Assembly: GCF_003234965.1 (NCBI RefSeq)
Contig: NZ_QKVK01000003.1
Span: 310,001-374,000 of the forward strand
Reading direction: 5' to 3'
Length of the DNA: 64,000 nt
Origin: Aestuariivirga litoralis
Lineage (GTDB): Bacteria > Pseudomonadota > Alphaproteobacteria > Rhizobiales > Aestuariivirgaceae
Position numbers and translations under genes: made by a program. Under the pieces are notes generated by a model that did not search any database, was not told the DNA's origin, and was given only the letters and a program-made list of their open reading frames with translations. Within the stretch, counting starts at the first letter, position 1, and the number at the start of each line of letters is the position of its first letter. This document shows, piece after piece, positions 17,578 to 26,935 of this stretch.

Positions 17578-19439
17578 GCTGCACTCTGCCGATCCCGACG
17601 CTTCACGTGGCCCAGAATGACCGCGAGGGCAGCAGGAGTCATTCCATCGATCCGAGAGGCCTGGCCGAGGGTAGCTGGCTGCACGGTGGAAAGCTTGGAG
17701 CGAAGCTCGGCTGACAGGCTGGCCATCCCGGTATAGTCCAGTCCGGCAGGGAGGGCGAGATTTTCCTCCCTCCGGAGGGCTGCGATGTCCGCCTCCTGTC
17801 GTTCCAGATAACCCGCATAGAGAGCCTCTGCTTCCACCGCCTCCACGACGCCCGGCGAGAGAGTACGAAGCTCGGGCCAGAGAGTGGTAACCCCCGTCCA
17901 GCCAATCTCCGGCATGGCAAGAAGGTCAAGGGCAGTGCGCCGCTGGCCGTCCTGGTTGACCTTTAGCCCCCTGCGGGCCGCTTCACCCGACGTGAGCGTA
18001 CAGGACCGGGCAAGTTCCAGACCTTGTCTGATAGAATTCTCGCGCAGGCGGAAGGCGGATTCCCTGTCGCCGCTGACAAGACCGGCCGCCATGCCGAGCG
18101 GCGTGAGCCGGAGGTCCGCGTTATCCGACCGCAGCGAGAGCCGGTACTCGGCCCGCGAGGTGAACATGCGGTAGGGCTCAGCCACACCGCGGGTTACCAG
18201 ATCGTCGATCATCACGCCGATATAGGCTTTCGAGCGATCAAGCAGCAGGGGCGGCTGTTCACCAGCCCGACGGGCGGCATTGGCGCCCGCAACGAGCCCC
18301 TGAGCCGCAGCTTCCTCATAACCCGTGGTGCCATTGATCTGTCCGGCAAGGAATAGTCCGTGAAGTCGCTTAACTTCCAGCGAGGCGGTCAATTCTCGGG
18401 GATCAAGATAGTCATACTCGATGGCATACCCCCAGCGCCGGATCACGACATTCTCCAGGCCCGGCATGCTGCGAATGAAGCCTTCCTGAACATCCTCTGG
18501 CAGGGAAGTCGAGATACCGTTGGGATAGACTGTGTCGTCATCCAGCCCCTCAGGCTCAAGGAAAACCTGATGACTTTCCTTGTCCCGGAATCGCTGTACC
18601 TTGTCCTCGATCGAGGGACAGTATCTTGGCCCCACCCCCTCGATCTGGCCTGAATAGAGCGGCGACCGGTGCATGTTTTCCCGGATCAGGCGATGGCCCG
18701 CAGGCGTCGTTGATGTGATGAAGCATGACACCTGCCGCGTTTCTATGCTCCGTGTGAGAAAGGAAAACGGAACCGGGATATCGTCACCCTTCTGTTCCTC
18801 AAGTTGGTGCCATGCAATCGTGCCGCCATCCAAGCGCGCAGGTGTGCCAGTCTTGAGACGTCCGAGCTGCAGGCCAAGAGCCGCGAGTTGCTCTGAAAAG
18901 CCACGGCTTGGAGGCTCACCATGCCGTCCTGCGGGAATGCGACGGTCGCCGATGTGAATGAGCCCGTTGAGGAAGGTCCCGGTTGTCAGCACCGCCGCAT
19001 GACAGCGGAGTTCCCGCCCGTCATCGCAGGTAACCCCGGTTACGCGGCCGCCCGCGATACACAAAGCTTGCGCAGCGCCTTCGATAACCGAGAGGTTCGT
19101 CTGCGCAGCAATGGCAGCCTGCATTGCGTTACGATACAGCTTTCGGTCTGCCTGCGCTCGAGGACCACGCACGGCTGGACCCTTCGACCTGTTCAAAAGC
19201 CTGAATTGAATTCCAGCTAAGTCGGCCACGCGTCCCATAAGGCCGTCAAGCGCGTCTATCTCACGAACCAGATGCCCTTTTCCCAGCCCACCAATGGCCG
19301 GATTGCAGGACATTTCGCCTATGGTGCTTGCCCGATGAGTGAGGAGGGCGGTTCGGGCACCCATGCGTGCGGCAGCGGCCGCAGCTTCAGTTCCGGCGTG
19401 TCCGCCGCCAATGACGATGACATCAAACTTGGGGTTCAT
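17574..19439 (-). CDS. mnmG: tRNA uridine-5-carboxymethylaminomethyl modification enzyme MnmG
   Basis: A 621-residue FAD enzyme (older name GidA) that works with MnmE to modify the wobble uridine of several tRNAs. The FAD-binding [10 protein letters not shown] is at residues 11-20. [22 protein letters not shown] is the family signature, and the RPRY-like [11 protein letters not shown] segment is conserved. It overlaps rsmG by four bases. The 63 bases upstream of the start, before mnmE, hold a near-perfect parS site. Confidence 0.95.
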   Translation of the reverse strand: MNPKFDVIVIGGGHAGTEAAAAAARMGARTALLTHRASTIGEMSCNPAIGGLGKGHLVREIDALDGLMGRVADLAGIQFRLLNRSKGPAVRGPRAQADRKLYRNAMQAAIAAQTNLSVIEGAAQALCIAGGRVTGVTCDDGRELRCHAAVLTTGTFLNGLIHIGDRRIPAGRHGEPPSRGFSEQLAALGLQLGRLKTGTPARLDGGTIAWHQLEEQKGDDIPVPFSFLTRSIETRQVSCFITSTTPAGHRLIRENMHRSPLYSGQIEGVGPRYCPSIEDKVQRFRDKESHQVFLEPEGLDDDTVYPNGISTSLPEDVQEGFIRSMPGLENVVIRRWGYAIEYDYLDPRELTASLEVKRLHGLFLAGQINGTTGYEEAAAQGLVAGANAARRAGEQPPLLLDRSKAYIGVMIDDLVTRGVAEPYRMFTSRAEYRLSLRSDNADLRLTPLGMAAGLVSGDRESAFRLRENSIRQGLELARSCTLTSGEAARRGLKVNQDGQRRTALDLLAMPEIGWTGVTTLWPELRTLSPGVVEAVEAEALYAGYLERQEADIAALRREENLALPAGLDYTGMASLSAELRSKLSTVQPATLGQASRIDGMTPAALAVILGHVKRRDRQSAA

Positions 19440-19484
19440 GCCGCCTTCCTACGCCAAGCACGCCGGGAGGTCAAAAGGCGTCAG

Positions 19485-19500
19485 CGTTTCACGTGAAACA
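19485..19500. promoter_or_regulatory. parS centromere-like site
   Basis: CGTTTCACGTGAAACA matches 15 of 16 bases of the ParB target TGTTTCACGTGAAACA, with a perfect 14-base palindrome GTTTCACGTGAAAC at 19486-19499. It lies in the 63-base gap between mnmE and mnmG, about 3.4 kb from parB and 4.4 kb from the predicted origin. parS sites close to the origin are expected for alphaproteobacterial chromosome segregation. Confidence 0.9.
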
Positions 19501-19502
19501 GG

Positions 19503-20837
19503 TCACTTGCCAATACAAAAGCGGCTAAAGATTTCCCCCAGCCACTCCTCGACACCTATCCGCCCCGTGAGTCGCCCGATTTCTTCAGACGAGCTGCGGA
19601 TCTGCTCCGCCTTGATCTCGAGATGTTCGGCCGGGACCGCGAGCGCGTCGTTTAGGAGCCGAATCGATCGCTGCACGGCGGCAGTCTGGCGAGCCGATAC
19701 CAGCAAGGATGACTCGACGTCACCGTAATGGTGCTGAAGAACGGCCGTTAACTTCTGTAGTAATCCGGAAATTCCCTCTCCGGTGAGAGTTGAGACACGG
19801 AGCGGGCGATCATCGGACATCGGGTCGTTTCGGAAGAGTCCCGAGTCGAGGTCAGCCTTGTTCTGAACCACCAAGCCCGGCACACCATCGGGCGTTCGGC
19901 TTCCTGGCACATCCGACGACCACACCCACACCACAATATCAGCCTCCGCGATGTGGGTCCGGGAGCGGCGGATTCCTTCCTCCTCGACAACATCGGCCGC
20001 TCCATCGCGCAATCCAGCCGTATCGGTGAGGTTTACGGGAATGCCGTTGATGTCGAGACTGACCTCAATAGCATCCCGGGTTGTACCTGGGATCTCCGAG
20101 ACAATGGCCGCCTCGCGGCGCGCCAGTGCGTTCAGCAGACTGGATTTGCCCGTGTTGGGCCGGCCAGCCAAAACCACTCGCACGCCGTCGCGAACCACTT
20201 CCGCTGCCGCAGATTTCTGAAGAGCGCTCGACATCTCGGTAGCCAGTATGGAAATGCGGGCATCAATGCCCGATGAGGCTTCTTCGGCAACGCCAGGTTC
20301 ATCAGCAAAATCAACCACAGCCTCGATATCAGCGCGGATGAGAAGGAGTTGCCGGCGCCAGGCATCGAACACGGAGCTTGCCATTCCGGACATCTGGCGA
20401 AAGGCCTGCCGCCGCTGGCCAGCAGTCCTTGCCTGCAGCAGGTCGGCCAAACCCTCCGCCTCCACAAGGTCCATTTTCCCGTTCAGGAATGCACGACGGG
20501 TGAATTCACCCGCCTCGGCCGGTCGCAGGCCCGGTTGCCCGTTCAAGGCCTTAAGAACGGCGCCCACCACTGCGGCGCTGCCATGCAAATGAAGCTCGGC
20601 GCAGTCTTCGCCAGTAAAAGAACGGGGTGCCGGACTCCAAAGCACCATTCCCCGGTCAAGCGCCTCCCCGGTGACCGGATCTCGGATCGTGCGGAGTGCG
20701 ACCACCCGCGCAGCGGGCTTCCCGCCGGCGACGCGGGCGAGAACATCGGATGCAGCCGGTCCAGAGATGCGTATGACTGCCACGGCCGATCGCCCGGCCC
20801 CGGAGGACAAGGCGAAAATCGTATCCATAGCTGTCAT
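19503..20837 (-). CDS. mnmE: tRNA modification GTPase MnmE
   Basis: A 444-residue GTPase (older names TrmE, ThdF) that partners MnmG in wobble-uridine modification. G1 motif GRPNTGKS is at residues 225-232, DTAGL in G3, and the C-terminal CxGK signature is at residues 441-444. An N-terminal formyl-THF-binding domain (DTIFALSSG) and helical domain precede the G domain. An AGG five bases before the ATG at 20837 supports this start; an ATG at 20828 is the alternative. The stop codon sits just after the parS site as read leftward. Confidence 0.94.
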   Translation of the reverse strand: MTAMDTIFALSSGAGRSAVAVIRISGPAASDVLARVAGGKPAARVVALRTIRDPVTGEALDRGMVLWSPAPRSFTGEDCAELHLHGSAAVVGAVLKALNGQPGLRPAEAGEFTRRAFLNGKMDLVEAEGLADLLQARTAGQRRQAFRQMSGMASSVFDAWRRQLLLIRADIEAVVDFADEPGVAEEASSGIDARISILATEMSSALQKSAAAEVVRDGVRVVLAGRPNTGKSSLLNALARREAAIVSEIPGTTRDAIEVSLDINGIPVNLTDTAGLRDGAADVVEEEGIRRSRTHIAEADIVVWVWSSDVPGSRTPDGVPGLVVQNKADLDSGLFRNDPMSDDRPLRVSTLTGEGISGLLQKLTAVLQHHYGDVESSLLVSARQTAAVQRSIRLLNDALAVPAEHLEIKAEQIRSSSEEIGRLTGRIGVEEWLGEIFSRFCIGK

Positions 20838-20870
20838 TTCGACCTCGAATCGAACGACGGCGAGCCGTGT

Positions 20871-22154
20871 TTAGGCGTTCATGGAGTCGAAGAAGTCGCT
20901 GTTGCCCTTGGTCTGGCGCAGTTTGTCGAGCAGGAACTCGATGGCGTCTACCGTCCCCATGGGGTTGAGAATACGCCTTAGGACATAAGTCTTCTTGAGT
21001 AGATCCGGCTTCACCAGGAGCTCTTCCTTGCGGGTTCCGGAACGGAGGATATCGATGGCCGGGAAAACGCGCTTGTCCGCCACCTTGCGGTCAAGGATGA
21101 TTTCCGAGTTGCCAGTACCCTTGAACTCTTCGAAAATCACCTCGTCCATGCGGCTGCCGGTATCAATCAGTGCGGTGGCGATGATGGTGAGGGAGCCACC
21201 CTCCTCGATGTTGCGCGCCGCACCAAAGAAGCGCTTCGGACGCTGCAGGGCATTGGCGTCAACGCCACCTGTCAGCACCTTGCCGGAGGACGGCACCACG
21301 GTGTTGTAGGCGCGACCCAGGCGTGTGATGGAGTCGAGCAGGATCACGACGTCACGACCATGCTCCACAAGGCGCTTGGCCTTCTCGATCACCATTTCCG
21401 CCACCTGCACATGGCGAGAGGCAGGTTCGTCGAAGGTGGAGCTGATGACCTCCCCCTTCACCGAGCGCTGCATGTCGGTCACTTCCTCCGGCCGCTCGTC
21501 GATGAGCAACACAATGAGGTAGCATTCCGGATGGTTTGCGGTGATGGCATGGGCAATGTTCTGCAGAAGCACCGTCTTGCCGGTGCGGGGCGGGGCAACG
21601 ATCAGCCCGCGCTGGCCCTTGCCGAGCGGCGAAACGATGTCGATGACCCGGGAGGAGTAATCCTTCTTGGTCGGATCACCCGTCTCCATTTCCAGGCGTT
21701 CGTCGGGATAGAGAGGGGTGAGATTATCGAAATGGACCTTGTGGCGGGTCTTTTCCGGATCCTCGAAGTTGATCCGGTTGACCTTTACGAGGGCAAAATA
21801 TCGCTCGCCCTCCTTTGGGCTGCGGATCTGGCCCTCGACAGTGTCTCCCGTGCGGAGTGTGAACTTCCGGATCTGGCTCGGACTGATATAGATGTCGTCG
21901 GGACCGGCCAGGTAATTCGCGTCCGGTGAACGCAGGAAGCCAAAGCCGTCCTGCAGCACTTCGACAACACCTTCGCCGATGATCTCTACGTCGCGGGCAG
22001 CAAGGTTCTTGAGAATCGCAAATAGCAACTCTTGCTTGCGAAGAGCACTCGCGTTTTCAACTTCCAGTTCCTCGGCGAGCGAAACGAGCTCAGCCGGTGT
22101 CTTCAACTTGAGATCCTGAAGCTTGATCTCTTTCAGGTCAGCAATGGCAGTCAT
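20871..22154 (-). CDS. rho: Transcription termination factor Rho
   Basis: A 427-residue hexameric RNA-dependent ATPase. The N-terminal Rho_N helices are followed by the cold-shock-like RNA-binding domain ([21 protein letters not shown]). Walker A is [11 protein letters not shown] near residue 190, with [13 protein letters not shown] as Walker B and the [26 protein letters not shown] secondary RNA-binding loop. There is no Asp/Arg-rich insertion. The gene is preceded by a likely sigma-70-type promoter and follows hemJ in the same direction. Confidence 0.96.
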   Translation of the reverse strand: MTAIADLKEIKLQDLKLKTPAELVSLAEELEVENASALRKQELLFAILKNLAARDVEIIGEGVVEVLQDGFGFLRSPDANYLAGPDDIYISPSQIRKFTLRTGDTVEGQIRSPKEGERYFALVKVNRINFEDPEKTRHKVHFDNLTPLYPDERLEMETGDPTKKDYSSRVIDIVSPLGKGQRGLIVAPPRTGKTVLLQNIAHAITANHPECYLIVLLIDERPEEVTDMQRSVKGEVISSTFDEPASRHVQVAEMVIEKAKRLVEHGRDVVILLDSITRLGRAYNTVVPSSGKVLTGGVDANALQRPKRFFGAARNIEEGGSLTIIATALIDTGSRMDEVIFEEFKGTGNSEIILDRKVADKRVFPAIDILRSGTRKEELLVKPDLLKKTYVLRRILNPMGTVDAIEFLLDKLRQTKGNSDFFDSMNA

Positions 22155-22241
22155 TATCTTTTCACTATGGGGAGTTCCGGCCCTGTGGCGGGAACGTTGA
22201 GGCGGGGGCGCATCAAGCCGTCGGCGATGCGAAGCACGCTC

Positions 22242-22270
22242 AATATAGCCGGTCCGATGGCACCCGCCAA
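22242..22270 (-). promoter_or_regulatory. Predicted sigma-70-type promoter for rho
   Basis: On the minus strand TTGGCG is followed after 17 bases by TATATT. The -10 matches TATAAT at five of six positions. It lies in the 124-base gap between hemJ and rho, about 90 bases upstream of the rho start, so the rho leader would be long. Confidence 0.4.
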
Positions 22271-22278
22271 CAACAAAC

Positions 22279-22716
22279 TCAGAACGGCTTTATGATCACG
22301 AGAATAACGATCCCAATCAGCAACAGCGTCGGGATCTCGTTGATGATGCGAAAGTAGCGTCCCGACCGGGTCTCGCGGTCATCCCGGAAACGCGCAGCAT
22401 GAACCTCAAGCAACCCATGAAAGCCCAGCATCCCCAGGACCAGCAGCAATTTCAGCCACAGCCAAACGGGCATGGCAAGTTCCCAGCCACCCAGATGAAT
22501 GAGCATTGCGCCTGTCACAACAGCAACCAGCGCGGCAGGTCGCATAATGGCCTTCAGAAGCCGTCGCTCCATCACCTTGAAAACCGGAGAAATATCATAT
22601 TTTCCTTCGTTTTCAGCATGATAGACAAATAGACGCGGCAAGTAGAACAGCCCTGCCATCCACGAAATGACGGCCAGGACGTGCACGACCTTCACCCAGC
22701 CGTAGGCGTCACTCAT
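22279..22716 (-). CDS. hemJ: Protoporphyrinogen IX oxidase HemJ
   Basis: A 145-residue inner-membrane protein of about four helices that oxidises protoporphyrinogen IX to protoporphyrin IX in heme synthesis. The first helix holds the conserved histidine and tryptophan ([26 protein letters not shown], with H12 and W19), followed by a short soluble loop and further helices. I chose the ATG at 22716 because the preceding codons belong to the hemE frame; the two genes overlap by eight bases. The pairing with hemE supports the function. Confidence 0.9.
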   Translation of the reverse strand: MSDAYGWVKVVHVLAVISWMAGLFYLPRLFVYHAENEGKYDISPVFKVMERRLLKAIMRPAALVAVVTGAMLIHLGGWELAMPVWLWLKLLLVLGMLGFHGLLEVHAARFRDDRETRSGRYFRIINEIPTLLLIGIVILVIIKPF

Positions 22717-23755
22717 CGCAGCGCCTGACTGCATCCACCACCGCGCCAACGACTGCTGGATCGGTTCCAAGCCGTATGCCATGGCCGAGGTTGAAGATAT
22801 GCCGCTGGCGGTCAACGCTGCCGCAGATGCGACGCACCTCGGCTGCCACGACCTCCGTCCCGGCGAGTAGCGCAACCGGGTCGAGATTGCCCTGCACCAC
22901 GACGTCCTTCGGCAAATCGGCCAGCTCGAACTCGGTTTCGACTCCAATGGCATTGGCGCCAGGAATTGCCGCCGCCTTGCGCTGGGCCATGCCCACCCCC
23001 CGGGCAAAGACGATGACGGGCAACGAGGGATGCCGCGCCTTAACCCCTGCCACCACAGCCGACAGCGGCTTCAACACGAAATCCTCGAGTTCGGTACCAA
23101 CCAGGTCCCCGGCCCAGGAATCGAAGATCTGCACAGCCTGCGCGCCGGCCTCGGCCTGGGCGGCCAAATAATCGACCGACTCCTTCACCAACCGGTCGAT
23201 CAAGGCGCAAAACCATGGCTGCCGCTGATAAGCCGCAACCTTTGCCTGGACGCGATCCGAGCTGCCACCTGCCACCATGTAGCTTGCCACGGTCCAGGGA
23301 GCCCCACAGAATCCAATCAGCGCATGGTGGGGAGACAGCAATTCCCGGGTAAGCCCGACGGTGCGGCAAACCTGGGTAACCTCGAAACTGCCATCAACCG
23401 GCCTCAGGCGAGCCAGGTCCTCCAAACTGCGGACGGTGCCCAAGACTGGGCCTTCACCCTCGGCGAACTTCAGCGGCAGTCCCATGGCGTGGGGAACTAC
23501 CAGAATGTCAGCGAACAGGATCGCCGCGTCGAGATCATAGCGCCTGAGAGGCTGAACAGTTACCTCAGCCGCCAATTCGGGATTGTAGCAGAGATCGAGG
23601 AAGGATCCTGCCTTTTCCCGCACGGCGCGGTACTCCGGCAAGTAGCGCCCCGCCTGGCGCATGAACCACATGGGCCGCCGCTCGGCCGGTTTCCGGGTCA
23701 GAACATCGAGTAATGCACTACGGGATGCCGTGACACCCTTCCCTGTCTCTATCAT
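22709..23755 (-). CDS. hemE: Uroporphyrinogen decarboxylase
   Basis: A 348-residue cytoplasmic enzyme that decarboxylates uroporphyrinogen III to coproporphyrinogen III. The start RRPMWFMRQAGRYLPEYR is the family signature, and YDLDAAILFADILVVPHAMG, GFCGAPWTVASYM and NLGHGIRLGTDP are conserved later. I chose the ATG at 23755; a frame extending upstream lacks support. hemE is the classical left flank of the alphaproteobacterial chromosomal origin, and here it is the last leftward gene before it. Confidence 0.94.
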   Translation of the reverse strand: MIETGKGVTASRSALLDVLTRKPAERRPMWFMRQAGRYLPEYRAVREKAGSFLDLCYNPELAAEVTVQPLRRYDLDAAILFADILVVPHAMGLPLKFAEGEGPVLGTVRSLEDLARLRPVDGSFEVTQVCRTVGLTRELLSPHHALIGFCGAPWTVASYMVAGGSSDRVQAKVAAYQRQPWFCALIDRLVKESVDYLAAQAEAGAQAVQIFDSWAGDLVGTELEDFVLKPLSAVVAGVKARHPSLPVIVFARGVGMAQRKAAAIPGANAIGVETEFELADLPKDVVVQGNLDPVALLAGTEVVAAEVRRICGSVDRQRHIFNLGHGIRLGTDPAVVGAVVDAVRRCDE

Positions 23756-23866
23756 TCTGACTCTTCTTGTCTCTTTTGTTTGGCCTGCCGGAAGCGGGAT
23801 ACAACCCAATCCAATGATCGTCCACAGGTCAAGTGCATCCTTGAACCTTATCGCGAAGCGATCCCC

Positions 23867-23881
23867 TTAACCAAAATTTAA
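23867..23881. promoter_or_regulatory. CtrA-type box 1 in oriC
   Basis: TTAACCAAAATTTAA is two TTAA half-sites with a seven-base spacer, the CtrA recognition pattern in alphaproteobacteria. It overlaps the AT-rich core and sits about one helical turn from the next TTAA half-site. Confidence 0.5.
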
Positions 23882-23886
23882 GACGT

Positions 23887-23902
23887 GTTAACAGATCGTT
23901 AA
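23887..23902 (-). promoter_or_regulatory. CtrA box 2 (full consensus) in oriC
   Basis: On the minus strand this reads TTAACGATCTGTTAAC, a complete match to TTAA-N7-TTAAC. Together with box 1, four TTAA half-sites start at 23867, 23878, 23888 and 23899, spaced 11, 10 and 11 bases. Repression of origin firing by a CtrA homologue is the natural reading. Confidence 0.6.
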
Positions 23903-24077
23903 TGCACTACAACCGGTACCACCGTCAGGGCTTCACTCCGGCTTTTGCGGTCTCTTGTCCACAAGCCAGATGCGCTATCGCGCGCCAGGGCCTGTCTGTG
24001 GATGGGCACCGGGAGAAACTGGAGAGAGCCCAAGCCACCGCGCCCGATATCAACAGCGTCCACAATCCATCCACACA

Positions 24078-24914
24078 ATGTCCCAGTCCGGCCCACAGCG
24101 CTATTTCCATCTTCATCTCGTATCCGATGCCACGGGAGAGACGCTGAATACCGTCGCCAAGGCCGCGGCCGCACAATATTCCGACTTCCGCCCGATCGCC
24201 CACATTTATGCACTGGTGCGGACGCCGTCGCAGCTGAACCGCGCACTACGCGAAATCGAGGAGCAGCCGGGCATTGTGCTGTTCACCCTCATCAACCCGG
24301 ATATCCGCCGTCATCTTGAAGAGCAGTGCGAGGCCATGGGTGTTCCCTGCCTCTCCATCCTCGACCCGATCATTTCAATCCTGTCGCAATATCTCAACGC
24401 GACGTCTCGCCCACAGGTGGGCGGACAGCATGCTTTGAATTCCGACTACTTCCGCCGTATCGACGCGCTCAACTTCACCATGGCGCATGATGATGGCCAG
24501 AGCATTGACGATCTCGAAAAGGCCGATGTCGTCATCCTCGGCGTGAGCCGGACATCGAAAACTCCGACGTCCATCTACCTTGCGCAGCGCGGTATCCGTA
24601 CAGCGAATATACCCATCGTGCCAAGCATTCCCGTTCCACAGAAGTTGACTGAACTCAAGGGTCCGCTCATCGTCGGCCTGATTGCCAGTGCAGAACGCAT
24701 CGCGCAGATCCGGCGGCATCGCTTGCTCTCCTTGAAGGAAAGCCGCGCGACGGACTACATCGATCCACGACAGATTACCGACGAACTGATGCTGATGAAA
24801 ACCCTATGCTCCAACCATGACTGGCCCATGATCGACGTGACCCGCCGCTCGGTCGAGGAGATCGCTGCCACTATCCTCAACATGCTGTCAGACACCAAGC
24901 GTATCGACAAGTGA
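24078..24914 (+). CDS. ppsR: Pyruvate, phosphate dikinase regulatory protein (kinase/phosphorylase)
   Basis: A 278-residue DUF299/PPSR protein that phosphorylates PPDK or PEP synthase with ADP and reverses this with phosphate. The P-loop-like GVSRTSKT is at residues 155-162, and the start HLHLVSDATGETLNTVAKAA is conserved. I chose the ATG at 24078; the upstream frame would run across the origin region and lacks a ribosome-binding site or conserved sequence. It begins the rightward operon with maf, aroE, coaE and dnaQ, and it is the Rickettsia RP001 homologue used to mark the origin. Confidence 0.93.
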   Translation: MSQSGPQRYFHLHLVSDATGETLNTVAKAAAAQYSDFRPIAHIYALVRTPSQLNRALREIEEQPGIVLFTLINPDIRRHLEEQCEAMGVPCLSILDPIISILSQYLNATSRPQVGGQHALNSDYFRRIDALNFTMAHDDGQSIDDLEKADVVILGVSRTSKTPTSIYLAQRGIRTANIPIVPSIPVPQKLTELKGPLIVGLIASAERIAQIRRHRLLSLKESRATDYIDPRQITDELMLMKTLCSNHDWPMIDVTRRSVEEIAATILNMLSDTKRIDK

Positions 24915-24915
24915 C

Positions 24916-25500
24916 ATGATCGTTCTCGCTTCCACCAGTGCCACCCGACAGGCAATGCTGCGCAATGCTGGTCTGGAGTTCATCGCCACATCGCCGGGAG
25001 TTGATGAAAAGTCGCTCATCACGGCCAATCCACACTGGCGACCGCGGGAAACAGCAGTCCGCCTGGCCGAAGCCAAGGCTATCGATGTATCGCAACGCCA
25101 TGCGCATGCTTTCGTCATAGGCGCCGATCAAGTGCTGGCCCTCGGTGATGGGATCTATGGCAAGCCGCGTGACCGTGCTCATTGCCGTGAGCAACTGCGG
25201 CAATTGCGTGGACGCACACATGCTCTGATATCAGCCGTGGTTGTGGCGCATGATGGCAAAATCATGTGGGCGCATGCCGATGAGGCGCTGCTCACCATGC
25301 GCGATTACAGCGACGCGTTTCTCGAGAGCTATCTGGATCGGATTGGCGAAGACTGCACGACCTCGGTGGGCGGCTACAAGATCGAGGGTCCAGGTGTGCA
25401 GCTGTTCGACAGCATTGCGGGTGACCATTTCACCATCCTTGGCCTGCCACTTGTGCCCCTTCTGGCGCAATTGCGGGCCATCGGGGAAATCGCCTCGTGA
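24916..25500 (+). CDS. maf: Maf-family nucleoside triphosphate pyrophosphatase
   Basis: A 194-residue protein of the Maf/HAM1-like NTP pyrophosphatase family, which clean up non-canonical nucleotides; in some bacteria Maf also affects septum formation. LASTSATRQAMLRNAGL is the conserved start, FVIGADQVLALGDGIYGKP holds the catalytic aspartate, and DCTTSVGGYKIEGPGVQLF is the conserved C-terminal block. It starts just after the ppsR stop and overlaps aroE by four bases. Whether it is MafA or MafB type is not clear. Confidence 0.88.
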   Translation: MIVLASTSATRQAMLRNAGLEFIATSPGVDEKSLITANPHWRPRETAVRLAEAKAIDVSQRHAHAFVIGADQVLALGDGIYGKPRDRAHCREQLRQLRGRTHALISAVVVAHDGKIMWAHADEALLTMRDYSDAFLESYLDRIGEDCTTSVGGYKIEGPGVQLFDSIAGDHFTILGLPLVPLLAQLRAIGEIAS

Positions 25501-26336
25501 TCAAGGCTTGTGTCATAGGCTGGCCGATCAGCCATTCGCGTTCTCCGATCATCCACGGCTATTGGCTGCAGCAACACGGCATCAGCGGCAGCTACACGCG
25601 CCAGCCTGTCGAGCCATCATCGCTCGAAGCCTTCATGAGTGGCCTGGGGAATAAAGGTTACGCAGGCTGCAATGTCACCATTCCGCACAAGGAAGCAGTG
25701 TTCAACCTCGTCAGTCGTGCCGACGACACGACCGAGCGTCTTGGTGCGGTCAACACCGTGTATATCCGTGATGGCCAGCTGCTCGGCACCAACACGGATG
25801 GCGAGGGTTTCATCAACAGCCTGAAGCAAGGTGCACCCGAGCTGCAGCTCGCGAATACCCGGACCGTCGTGCTCGGTGCGGGAGGTGCCTCTGTCGCGGT
25901 GGTGAATGCCATTCTTGAGCAAGGCGCAACCGAAGTGGTGGTTGCGAACCGCACACGCGAGAAGGCTGAACAACTCCGCGCACGCTTCGGAACACGGGTG
26001 GTGCCGATCGACTGGGACAGGGCTCCGGATCACCTTGGCGATTGCAGCCTGCTGGTCAACACCACCTCACTCGGCATGAGAGGCCAGCCAGAACTGGGGA
26101 TCGACCTGTCGCGACTGGGGGAGAGGACCGTGGTCACCGATATCGTGTACACGCCGCTCCGCACCCGACTTCTTGAAGATGCGGCGGCGCGCGGCAACAT
26201 TGTTGTGGAGGGGCTCGGCATGTTGTTGCACCAGGCGGTGCGCGGTTTTTCGCTGTGGTTCGGGGTGACCCCCGAGGTCACACCTGAGCTGCGTGAACTC
26301 GTCGTCCGCGACATCAATCCGGTCCCTATGACATGA
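25497..26336 (+). CDS. aroE: Shikimate dehydrogenase (NADP+)
   Basis: A 279-residue enzyme that reduces 3-dehydroshikimate to shikimate in aromatic amino acid synthesis. The start IGWPISHSRSPIIHGYWL is the substrate-binding signature. The catalytic lysine is K65 in NVTIPHKE and the paired aspartate D101 in GTNTDGEGF. The NADP-binding LGAGGASVAVV and late GLGMLLHQAVRGFSLWFG are conserved. It overlaps maf and coaE by four bases each. Confidence 0.94.
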   Translation: MIKACVIGWPISHSRSPIIHGYWLQQHGISGSYTRQPVEPSSLEAFMSGLGNKGYAGCNVTIPHKEAVFNLVSRADDTTERLGAVNTVYIRDGQLLGTNTDGEGFINSLKQGAPELQLANTRTVVLGAGGASVAVVNAILEQGATEVVVANRTREKAEQLRARFGTRVVPIDWDRAPDHLGDCSLLVNTTSLGMRGQPELGIDLSRLGERTVVTDIVYTPLRTRLLEDAAARGNIVVEGLGMLLHQAVRGFSLWFGVTPEVTPELRELVVRDINPVPMT

Positions 26337-26935
26337 TCGTTGCAGGCCTCACAGGCTCGATTGCGATGGGCAAGAGCGAAACGGCGAAGATGTTTGCCGC
26401 GCGTGGCATTCCGGTCTTCGACAGCGACGCGGCGGTTCATGAACTCTATGCAAGGGGAGGTGCGGCGGTTGAGCCGCTGCGCGCCCTGGTGCCAGAAGCC
26501 GTCATCGATGAGGCTGTTGACCGCCGCAGGCTCGCCGCACTTGTCCAGGCCGATCCTGCACTTCTCGGAAAGATCGAGTCGGTTGTGCACCCGCTCGTGA
26601 GGGACCGGCAGACCCACTTCCTCGCCGAAGCCGCACAGCAGTCTGACATCGCCTTGCTGGACATTCCCCTGCTGTTCGAGACACAGCGCGAAAGGGACGT
26701 TGATGTCGTGATCGTTGTTTCCACCAATCCCTCGCTGCAGCGCAAGAGGGCCTTGGCGCGTCCCGGCATGTCCGCCGAGAAGTTGGATTTCATCCTGTCT
26801 CGACAGATGCCGGACGCGGAGAAGCGCGCACGCGCCGATTTCGTGATAGATACATCCGTCAGCCTTGCCGAGACGGCGCGCGAGGTCGACCGTGTGATCG
26901 CATGTATGAGGGAAGCAGGGGAACCTAGAGCATAA
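26333..26935 (+). CDS. coaE: Dephospho-CoA kinase
   Basis: A 200-residue P-loop kinase that phosphorylates the ribose of dephospho-CoA, the last step of coenzyme A synthesis. The P-loop is [17 protein letters not shown] with GKS at residues 13-15. [12 protein letters not shown] and [17 protein letters not shown] are conserved family blocks. It overlaps aroE by four bases and touches dnaQ at one base (ATAATG). CoaA and the CoaBC enzyme, which make the upstream intermediates, are also in this window. Confidence 0.94.
   Translation: MIVAGLTGSIAMGKSETAKMFAARGIPVFDSDAAVHELYARGGAAVEPLRALVPEAVIDEAVDRRRLAALVQADPALLGKIESVVHPLVRDRQTHFLAEAAQQSDIALLDIPLLFETQRERDVDVVIVVSTNPSLQRKRALARPGMSAEKLDFILSRQMPDAEKRARADFVIDTSVSLAETAREVDRVIACMREAGEPRA

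Larger units (their letters stand above)
23756..24077. other. Predicted chromosomal origin of replication (oriC)
   Basis: This 322-base region has no coding gene and lies between hemE and the ppsR (RP001-like) gene, the position of the origin in Caulobacter and other alphaproteobacteria. It holds an AT-richer core around 23840-23910, two TTAA-N7-TTAA boxes in that core, and DnaA-box-like sequences at 23818-23826, 23955-23963 (TTGTCCACA, one mismatch to TTATCCACA), 23997-24005 (minus strand), 24056-24064 and 24067-24075, the last four being more degenerate. A GACTC (GANTC) methylation site lies at 23759-23763. Gene direction switches here, from leftward on one side to rightward on the other. 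Assignment rests on synteny and motifs. Confidence 0.75.

Noticed and set aside
17601-17618. CTTCACGTGGCC in mnmG as a parS
   Set aside because: Only the central TTCACGTG is shared; too many outer bases differ.
23818-24075. All CCACA-containing sequences as true DnaA boxes
   Set aside because: Only TTGTCCACA is within one mismatch of the consensus; the others are listed as degenerate candidates and not as separate features.
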